A stretch of 11,831 nucleotides of DNA, taken from assembly GCA_937907435.1 (NCBI GenBank), contig CALCIA010000323.1, positions 1-11,831 of the forward strand. Direction: 5' to 3'. A program made the translations under genes and the position numbers. Position 1 is the stretch's first letter. Each line of letters opens with the position of its first letter. Below the pieces are notes generated by a model. It did no database searches, was not told where the DNA came from, and saw nothing but the letters and a program-made list of their open reading frames with translations. The DNA is from an uncultured Actinomycetes bacterium (GTDB lineage Bacteria > Actinomycetota > Thermoleophilia > Solirubrobacterales > 70-9). Shown here in pieces: positions 1 to 5,976 of the stretch.

Positions 1-28
1 TGGGGGTCACAGCCTGCCAGGACCCCCA
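1..28. repeat. Inverted repeat / hairpin at the window edge
   Basis: The arms TGGGGGTC (1-8) and GACCCCCA (21-28) are perfect reverse complements around a 12-nt loop. No T-tract follows, so an intrinsic terminator is not clearly shown. It may be the tail of a terminator for a gene left of the window or a structure upstream of the mre operon. The left side is cut by the window edge, so the stem could be longer. Confidence 0.45.
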
Positions 29-137
29 TGAGGAGCCCAGGACACCCACGGACCCTCCTCGGACGGCCGCCCGCGCCACCGGCCCCCACCCGTCCCTCTC
101 CGGCCCCACCCCCCAAGTGCCCTTTGCGACCCGCTTC

Positions 138-159
138 TTAGCGCGGCATTAGCGCGCCA
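138..159. repeat. Tandem 11-bp direct repeat upstream of mreB
   Basis: Two adjacent copies, TTAGCGCGGCA (138-148) and TTAGCGCGCCA (149-159), match at 10 of 11 positions. The period is 11 bp, about one helical turn, which would place two bound proteins on the same DNA face. It lies about 115 bp before the mreB start, in the only non-coding region ahead of the operon. A regulator-binding site is inference; a chance repeat in GC-rich DNA is possible. An AT-rich patch at 167-174 follows, but I see no convincing -35/-10 pair. Confidence 0.5.
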
Positions 160-273
160 CAAGCGGAAATTAATCCTGCAAGCGACGGATTTCTGTCGTC
201 GTGTGACCCGAGTCCGGTTCGACTCCGTCCGTTTGGAATCATGAACCGTTCTGGCCTCGCGACGGATTGACAA

Positions 274-1323
274 TTGAGCTGGTTCACCCGGATCTTTCGG
301 CTTGGCGGCCGCGACATGGCGGTCGATCTGGGCACCGCGAATACGCTCGTCTACGTGCGCGGGCGCGGCATCGTGCTCTCGGAGCCCTCGGTGGTCGCGA
401 TCGACACCAAAAACGGCCAGGTGCACGCGGTCGGGGTCGAAGCGAAGCGGATGATCGGGCGGACGCCCGGCAACATCACCGCCATCCGCCCGCTGAAGGA
501 CGGCGTGATCGCCGACTTCGAGGTGACCGAACAGATGCTGCGGCACTTCATCCAGTCGGTGCACTCGAACCGCTTCGCCCATCCGCGGGTCGTCGTCTGC
601 GTGCCCTCCGGGGTGACCGGGGTGGAGAAGCGGGCGGTCGAGGAGGCCTGCCTGTCGGCGGGTGCCCGCCAGGCCTACCTGATCGAGGAGCCGATGGCGG
701 CGGCGATCGGCGCCGGCCTGCCGGTGGCCGAGCCGACCGGGTCGATGATCGTCGACATCGGCGGCGGCACCAGCGAGGTCGCCGTGATCAGCCTCGGCGG
801 CATCGTCGTCTCCCAGTCGATCCGCGTCGGCGGCGACGAGCTCGACGAGGCGATCGTCACCCACTGCAAAAACAACTACAAACTGGCGATCGGCGCGCAG
901 ACCGCCGAGGAGGTCAAGCTCGAGGCGGGCTCGGCGGCGCCGCTGCCGACCGAGGTGCGCACCGAGATCCGCGGCCGCGACCTGGTCAGCGGGCTGCCGA
1001 AGACGATCGAACTGACGTCGGAGGAGATCCGCGAGGCGCTCGAGGAGCCGGTCGGCCACATCGTCGCCGCGGTCAAGGAGACGCTCGACCAGACGCCGCC
1101 GGAGCTGGCCGGTGACATCATGGATCGCGGCATCACCCTGGCGGGCGGCGGCGCGCTGCTGCAAGGACTGGAACAGCGCCTCCACGACGAGTGCCAGATG
1201 CCGTGTCAGCTGGCAGAGTCGCCGCTCACTTGCGTGGCGGTCGGCTCGGGCATCTCGCTGGAGGAGTTCGAGACGATCCACCGCAGCGGCAGGAACGGCA
1301 CGGGAGCGAGCCGGCGTGTCTGA
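274..1323 (+). CDS. mreB: Rod shape-determining protein MreB (actin homologue)
   Basis: MreB is the bacterial actin that forms membrane-bound filaments and directs lateral cell-wall synthesis. All nucleotide-binding parts are visible in the 349-residue product: phosphate-1 loop DLGTANTLVYV (near residue 19), EPMAAAIGAGLPV, phosphate-2 VDIGGGTSEVAVISLGG (near 160), and the adenosine motif ITLAGGGALLQGL near the C-terminus. The length is normal for the family. The start used is TTG 274, with only a weak GGA seven bases upstream. The N-terminus SWFTRIFRLGG is amphipathic-looking, as expected for membrane insertion. ATG 316 is an alternative, but it would remove the GRD that precedes MAVDLGTANT, which actinobacterial MreBs keep. 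It is the first gene of the elongasome operon; mreC follows after 53 bp. Confidence 0.96.
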   Translation: MSWFTRIFRLGGRDMAVDLGTANTLVYVRGRGIVLSEPSVVAIDTKNGQVHAVGVEAKRMIGRTPGNITAIRPLKDGVIADFEVTEQMLRHFIQSVHSNRFAHPRVVVCVPSGVTGVEKRAVEEACLSAGARQAYLIEEPMAAAIGAGLPVAEPTGSMIVDIGGGTSEVAVISLGGIVVSQSIRVGGDELDEAIVTHCKNNYKLAIGAQTAEEVKLEAGSAAPLPTEVRTEIRGRDLVSGLPKTIELTSEEIREALEEPVGHIVAAVKETLDQTPPELAGDIMDRGITLAGGGALLQGLEQRLHDECQMPCQLAESPLTCVAVGSGISLEEFETIHRSGRNGTGASRRV

Positions 1324-1376
1324 GGCCACCGCGCTCATCCGAGCCTTAAGCAGACCAAACAACCTGGGTTTCCACT

Positions 1377-2225
1377 GTGTATCGCAAGCAAGTACGCCGC
1401 CGTAGGGCGGTGCTCGCACTCCTGATCGTCGGCAGCTTCGCCCTGCTGACGCTCACCTATGGCCAGGGGTCGAACGGCCTGCAGCGCGGCGTCACCGCCG
1501 TCTTCGCCCCCGTCTCCTCGGTCTTCGACCGGGCGCTGAAGCCCGCCCGCGACCTGGTCAACTGGGTCGACGAAACCTTCGACGCGCGCGGCAAGAACCA
1601 TCGCCTCGAAGAAGAACTGCAGGTCGCCCGCAAAGAGGCGGTCGGCGGCAAGGCGGCGGTCGCCGAAAACGCCGAACTCCACAAGCTCCTCAAATTCGAC
1701 CAGTCGGGCGCGATCCCGGAAGGGACCGAACCGGTGACCGGGCGCGTGATCGGGCTCTCGCCGACGGTCTGGTTCACCGACGTGATGATCGACGTCGGCA
1801 CCGGCGACGGGGTCACGCCCGGCGACCCGGTGCTCAACGGCGACGGGCTGATCGGCCACGTCAGCGCGGCGACCGGCTCGGTCGCGAAGGTGACGCTGAT
1901 CTCCGACCACTCGAGCGCCGTCTCGGTGCGGGTCGTCCCGGCCGGCGTGCAGGGGATCGTCAAGGCGACGGTCGGCGAACCGAACCGTCTCGTCCTCAGC
2001 TTCCTCAACTCCGACAAGAACATCCACAAGGGCGAGTCGGTGGTCACCGCGGGCTGGCACGGCGAAGGGATCGAATCGCGCTTCCCGCCCAACATCCCGG
2101 TCGGCGAAGTGATCAAGGCGACGATCTTCGAACAGGAGGCCCAGGAACGCTCGGTGGTGCGCCCCTACGCCGACCTCCGCAACCTCAACACGGTTCAGGT
2201 GCTGACGGGGGGAGCCTCCAAGTGA
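1377..2225 (+). CDS. mreC: Rod shape-determining protein MreC
   Basis: MreC is a bitopic scaffold that links MreB filaments to PBP2/RodA on the outer face of the membrane. The 282-residue product has a basic start (RKQVRRRR), one membrane segment at about 11-29, a helical/coiled-coil stretch at about 65-105 (LEEELQVARKEA, AENAELHKLL), and then the beta-rich MreC core (VTGRVIGLSPT, GDPVLNGDGLIGHV, LISDHSSAVSVRV). The length is typical. The start is GTG 1377; no strong ribosome-binding site is visible, so the start is less certain than the gene. The stop overlaps the mreD GTG by 4 bp, implying translational coupling. Glutamate is mostly GAA (about 14 GAA to 3 GAG), unlike mreB and mreD. Confidence 0.95.
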   Translation: MYRKQVRRRRAVLALLIVGSFALLTLTYGQGSNGLQRGVTAVFAPVSSVFDRALKPARDLVNWVDETFDARGKNHRLEEELQVARKEAVGGKAAVAENAELHKLLKFDQSGAIPEGTEPVTGRVIGLSPTVWFTDVMIDVGTGDGVTPGDPVLNGDGLIGHVSAATGSVAKVTLISDHSSAVSVRVVPAGVQGIVKATVGEPNRLVLSFLNSDKNIHKGESVVTAGWHGEGIESRFPPNIPVGEVIKATIFEQEAQERSVVRPYADLRNLNTVQVLTGGASK

Positions 2226-2770
2226 TCCTGACCCCCAAAATCACGGCCCGCCTGGTGCTCGTCGGGCTGCTCGGCGTGCTGCTGCAGCTGACCTTCTTCT
2301 CCCAGGTCGAGCTCTTCCACGTCAGCCCCGACGTGCTGCCCGCGCTGGTCGTCTGCTTCGGCCTGCTGGGCGGGACGATGACCGGCGCCGTCTCCGGCTT
2401 CGCGATCGGCTTCCTGCTCGACTGCCTGCTGATCCAGCCGATCGGCGGCGCCTCGCTGGTGCTGATCGCGGTCGGTTACGCGGCGGGGGCCTTCCGCGAG
2501 CGCTTCGAGATCCACAGCCGCCTCGTCGTGCCGCTGATGTGCGCGATCCTCACCTTCCTCGCCGAGCTCGGCTTCGGCGCGGTCGAGGCGATGTTCGGGA
2601 TCGACACCGACGTCAGCGTGCTGGTCGTCCGCGACATGCTGATCAAGAGCATCTTCGCCTTCTTCCTCGGCTGGGCGATCTACGTCGGGATGCGGCGCCT
2701 GGTGCGCCCGGCGCTGGTCGACGAGGCGACGGTGCGGCGCACGCGCCGACCGACGGTGCTGGGAGCGTAG
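2222..2770 (+). CDS. mreD: Rod shape-determining membrane protein MreD
   Basis: MreD is an integral membrane partner of MreC in the elongasome. The 182-residue product is strongly hydrophobic, with about five or six membrane segments (for example LVLVGLLGVLLQLTFF, VLPALVVCFGLLGG and SIFAFFLGWAIYVGM). It has the family-like arrangement of GYAAGAFRERFEIHS followed by a hydrophobic half, and ends in a short basic tail. The GTG start at 2222 overlaps the mreC stop (GTGA) and has GGAG at 2211-2214, seven bases upstream. Sequence conservation in MreD is low, so the identity rests on size, topology and position between mreC and the PBP2 gene. All six Glu codons I read are GAG, in contrast to both flanking genes. 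Confidence 0.92.
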   Translation: MILTPKITARLVLVGLLGVLLQLTFFSQVELFHVSPDVLPALVVCFGLLGGTMTGAVSGFAIGFLLDCLLIQPIGGASLVLIAVGYAAGAFRERFEIHSRLVVPLMCAILTFLAELGFGAVEAMFGIDTDVSVLVVRDMLIKSIFAFFLGWAIYVGMRRLVRPALVDEATVRRTRRPTVLGA

Positions 2771-2801
2771 GGTGGTCTCGACCTACCGCGAGGAGCTCTA
2801 G

Positions 2802-4727
2802 GTGTACCTGCGACCGGAGGACAGGGCGCGGCCGAACCGGATGGCGCTGCGGATCGCCGTCGTCGGCGGCGTCGGCGTGGCCCTCTTCGCGGTCCTCTTC
2901 TTCCGCCTCTGGTCGCTGCAGATCATCGACGGCGCCGAAAACCTCGCCCAGGCGAAGAACAACCGCACGCGCTCGACCAAAATCGTCGCCCCGCGCGGCA
3001 AAATCCTCGCCCGCAACGGGGAAGTGCTGGTCGACAACCGGACGAGCCTGGCGCTCCAGGTCGACACCTCGAAGCTGCCCGCCGACGAAGCGGCCCGCAA
3101 CGCCGAGCTGAAGCAGATCGGCGGGCTCGTCCACATGACGCTGCCGAAGGTCCTCAAGCGGATCGAAGAAGAACAGAAGGTGGTCGCGGCGGGGGCGCCG
3201 ATCACGGTGCGCAACGACGTCGGCTACCAGCTCATCTACTACATCGAAGAACACCCGGGGAAGTTCCCCGGCGTCACCGTGGAACGGGTCTTCGTCCGCA
3301 ACTACCCGCAGGAAGAGGAGGCCGCGAACGTGCTCGGGCACGCCGGCGAGGTCTCCGAAGAAGAACTGGAAAGCGGCCCGTACGTGAACTTGGAACCGGG
3401 TGAAATCGTCGGCAAAGAAGGCATCGAGTACACCTACGACAAGTACCTGCGCGGCACGCCGGGGACCTCGCGCTACCAGGTGAACGCGCTGGGCGAGCCG
3501 ACGCCGGGGGGCAAGCTCACCTCGACCCCGCCGATCCCCGGCAAGAACCTGAAGCTGACGATCAACCCGGCGGTGCAGCGGGCGGGCGAAGCGGCGCTGG
3601 CCGAACGCGGCCTGCCGGGCGCCTTCGTGTCGATGAACATCCACACGGGGCAGATCCTCGGCATCGGGTCCTCGCCGACCTTCGACCCGACCGTCTGGAC
3701 CAAACCGCTGTCGAACAAAGAGGCCGAACTCTTCTTCGAAAGCGAAGTCAGCCCGCTCTTCAACCGGGCGACCGAATCGGCGTACCCGACCGGGTCGACC
3801 TACAAGCTCATGACCGCGCTGGCGGGGCTGGAAAACGGCTACATCACCGGCTCGACCGTCGTCGACGACAACGGCTACATCGAACTCGGCACGCAGAAAT
3901 TCGAAAACTCCGAAGGCGCGGTCAACGGCCCGATCTCCCTCGTCCACGCGCTCGAAGTGTCCTCGGACGTCTACTTCTACAAGCTCGGCGCGCGCATGTG
4001 GGACACGCCCGACCTGCAGGACTGGTCGCACAAGATGGGGATCGGCGTGCCGACCGGGATCGACATCCCGGACGGCTTCGACGGCCTCGTGCCGAGCAAG
4101 AAGTGGCGCGACGAACTCTTCGAACACGAACCTCCGCTGACCGATCGGCCCTGGTCGCAGGGCGACGACGTGCAGCTCGCGGTCGGGCAGGGCGACCTGC
4201 AGACCGACCCGCTGCAGATGGCGATCGCCTACGCGGCGCTCGGCAACGGCGGCACGATCGTCACCCCGCACCTGGGCATGGAAGTGATGGACGCGGCCGG
4301 TCGGGTCCTGCGGGAAATCGAACCGGGGCCGCGCCGGCACGTGAACATCGCGCCGGAATCGCGCCAGCTGATCATGGAAGGGCTGCACCTGGCGACGTCC
4401 GGGCCGGGGGGCACGGCGACGCCCGTCTTCGCCGAATTCCCGATCGAAATCGCGGGCAAGACCGGGACTGCGGAACGCGTCGGACACGGCAACCAGTCGT
4501 GGTTCATCTCGCTGGCGCCGTACCCGAACCCGAACATCGTCACCGTGGTGACGATCGAGGAAGGCGGCTTCGGTGCCGAATCGGCGGCGCCCGCCAACAA
4601 ACAGATCCTCGAAGCGTATTTCCACCACGACATCGAAAAGGAAAACGAAGAAAAGACCGAAGTAGCCGAAGGCGCCTACGGCGAAGAACTCCCGCTTGAA
4701 GAAGCCGAAACGGGTGAAGGCGGATGA
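2802..4727 (+). CDS. mrdA: Penicillin-binding protein 2 (elongasome transpeptidase)
   Basis: This class B PBP is a D,D-transpeptidase that crosslinks peptidoglycan in the elongasome with RodA. The 641-residue protein has an N-terminal membrane anchor at about 15-38, a dimerisation/pedestal domain (PRGKILARNGEVL and following, to about 240), and a transpeptidase domain. The three catalytic motifs are intact: S332-T-Y-K335, S387-S-D389 and K553-T-G555. The GTG start at 2802 has AGGAG at 2791-2795, six bases upstream. The last ~35 residues after about 607 form an acidic, Glu-rich tail that is not part of the fold. The stop overlaps the rodA ATG (ATGA). Glu codons are strongly skewed to GAA (about 54 to 9). 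An FtsI-type PBP is less likely, given mreBCD before and rodA after it. Confidence 0.94.
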   Translation: MYLRPEDRARPNRMALRIAVVGGVGVALFAVLFFRLWSLQIIDGAENLAQAKNNRTRSTKIVAPRGKILARNGEVLVDNRTSLALQVDTSKLPADEAARNAELKQIGGLVHMTLPKVLKRIEEEQKVVAAGAPITVRNDVGYQLIYYIEEHPGKFPGVTVERVFVRNYPQEEEAANVLGHAGEVSEEELESGPYVNLEPGEIVGKEGIEYTYDKYLRGTPGTSRYQVNALGEPTPGGKLTSTPPIPGKNLKLTINPAVQRAGEAALAERGLPGAFVSMNIHTGQILGIGSSPTFDPTVWTKPLSNKEAELFFESEVSPLFNRATESAYPTGSTYKLMTALAGLENGYITGSTVVDDNGYIELGTQKFENSEGAVNGPISLVHALEVSSDVYFYKLGARMWDTPDLQDWSHKMGIGVPTGIDIPDGFDGLVPSKKWRDELFEHEPPLTDRPWSQGDDVQLAVGQGDLQTDPLQMAIAYAALGNGGTIVTPHLGMEVMDAAGRVLREIEPGPRRHVNIAPESRQLIMEGLHLATSGPGGTATPVFAEFPIEIAGKTGTAERVGHGNQSWFISLAPYPNPNIVTVVTIEEGGFGAESAAPANKQILEAYFHHDIEKENEEKTEVAEGAYGEELPLEEAETGEGG

Positions 4728-5923
4728 TGTACGCGACGCGGGCGCGGCAGGCGCGGCCCGAGCTCTTCGACGACCGGCCGACGATCGGCGAACGCCTCGG
4801 CCTCGCCCGGATGGACTGGCTGCTCACCTTCGCCGCCGTCGGCCTGATCGGCTTCAGCGTCCTCACGCTCGGCCAGGCCACCACCCACGACGTCCCCGGC
4901 AGCCCCAACTACTACGTCGACCGCCAGGCCATCTACGGGGTCGCCGGGATCGTCGGCATGTTCGTCCTCTCCCGGATCGACTACTCGCGCTTCCGCGAGC
5001 TGCGGGTCGGCATCTACACCTTCCTCTGCGTCTCGATCGCCCTGGTCTTCGTCTTCGGCTTCGCCGCGCGCGGCTCGCGGCGCGCCTTCGAATTCCCGAT
5101 GTTCTCCTTCCAGCCGTCGGAGCTGGGCAAGCTCCTGCTCGTCTTGGCCCTCGCGGGCTTCGTCATCGACGGCGCCCGCCGCGGCTCGCCGATCCGCCGA
5201 ACCATCCGATATTTGGCTCTGGGACTGGCGCCGGCTGCCCTCGTCTTCCTCCAGCCCGACCTCGGCACCTCGATGGTGCTGGTCGTCGGGACCCTCGCCG
5301 TGATGTACTTCGGGGGTGTCCCATGGACCCATTTCGCGGTAATCAGCGGCGCAATCGCCGCACTCATAGCTTTAGTCCTTGTGGTGGCGCCCGCCGTCGG
5401 CCACCCCGTGCTCCACGAATATCAGCAGCAGCGGCTCACGTCGTTCCTGCATCCGAGCGCGGAACCAGGCGGCGCGGGCTACCAGCAGGACCAATCGATG
5501 GTCGCCATCGGCGCCGGTCAGAAGACCGGGCGCGGCGATCAAGCCACCCAGACGCGGCTCGACTTCGTGCCCGAGCGCTCGACCGACTTCATCTTTGCGG
5601 TGATCGGGGAGCGTTACGGGTTCGTGGGCGCTGCGTTCGTCCTATCCCTTTACGCCCTTCTCATCTGGCGGGCGCTGCGGATCGTGACGCTCTCGAAGAA
5701 CAGATACGGAATCTTGATCGCCGGCGGCATCGCCGTCGAGCTCTTGTTCCAGGTGTTCGTCAACGTCGGGATGAACCTCGGCATCATGCCCATCACGGGC
5801 ATCCCCTTGCCGATGATGAGCTACGGAGGGTCCTCCGTGCTCGCTACCTTCCTGGCGATCGGCGTCCTTCAGAGCATCAACATCCAGGCGCGTCTCAGCC
5901 GGCAGGGAAGGTTCGCGTGGTGA
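4724..5923 (+). CDS. rodA: RodA-type SEDS peptidoglycan glycosyltransferase
   Basis: RodA polymerises lipid II into glycan strands and works as a pair with PBP2. The 399-residue polytopic protein has SEDS hallmarks: FSFQPSELGKLLLVLALAGF (about 127-146), LQPDLGTSMVLV, the loop YQQQRLTSFLHP to GYQQDQSMVAIGAG, the conserved RSTDFIFAVIGERYGFVG (about 285-302, with D288 probably the essential extracellular-loop Asp), and GIPLPMMSYGGSS near the end. ATG 4724 overlaps the PBP2 stop by 4 bp; ATG 4727 is an equally possible start. The segment usually read as GxRRW is GSRRA here (A121), so the expected Trp is absent. Codon third positions become richer in A/T from about 5205 to the end. FtsW is the alternative, but the operon argues for RodA. 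Confidence 0.94.
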   Translation: MMYATRARQARPELFDDRPTIGERLGLARMDWLLTFAAVGLIGFSVLTLGQATTHDVPGSPNYYVDRQAIYGVAGIVGMFVLSRIDYSRFRELRVGIYTFLCVSIALVFVFGFAARGSRRAFEFPMFSFQPSELGKLLLVLALAGFVIDGARRGSPIRRTIRYLALGLAPAALVFLQPDLGTSMVLVVGTLAVMYFGGVPWTHFAVISGAIAALIALVLVVAPAVGHPVLHEYQQQRLTSFLHPSAEPGGAGYQQDQSMVAIGAGQKTGRGDQATQTRLDFVPERSTDFIFAVIGERYGFVGAAFVLSLYALLIWRALRIVTLSKNRYGILIAGGIAVELLFQVFVNVGMNLGIMPITGIPLPMMSYGGSSVLATFLAIGVLQSINIQARLSRQGRFAW

Positions 5924-5976
5924 CGCCTCTGTAAGAGGGCCCGCGCATGCGTACCTAACCGAACTGAGCTGAACAC

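Noticed and set aside
28..140. Short plus-strand open frame from ATG 28
   Set aside because: It is Pro/Arg low complexity with no ribosome-binding site; it is more likely non-coding.
182..230. tRNA-like fragment (GGTTCGACTCC resembling a T-arm, with a preceding small stem)
   Set aside because: The T-stem pairs over only about three positions, the putative anticodon loop is eight bases, and no D-arm or acceptor stem can be formed.
7..1419. 470-codon minus-strand open frame covering the upstream region and mreB
   Set aside because: Its composition is Arg/Asp/Leu-rich shadow sequence opposite mreB, and the part outside mreB has no recognisable content.
2643..4628. 661-codon open frame on the minus strand opposite mrdA
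   Set aside because: It mirrors the GC-rich third positions of mrdA, has an Arg/Asp/Val-rich composition with no recognisable domain, and the plus-strand gene has complete catalytic motifs.
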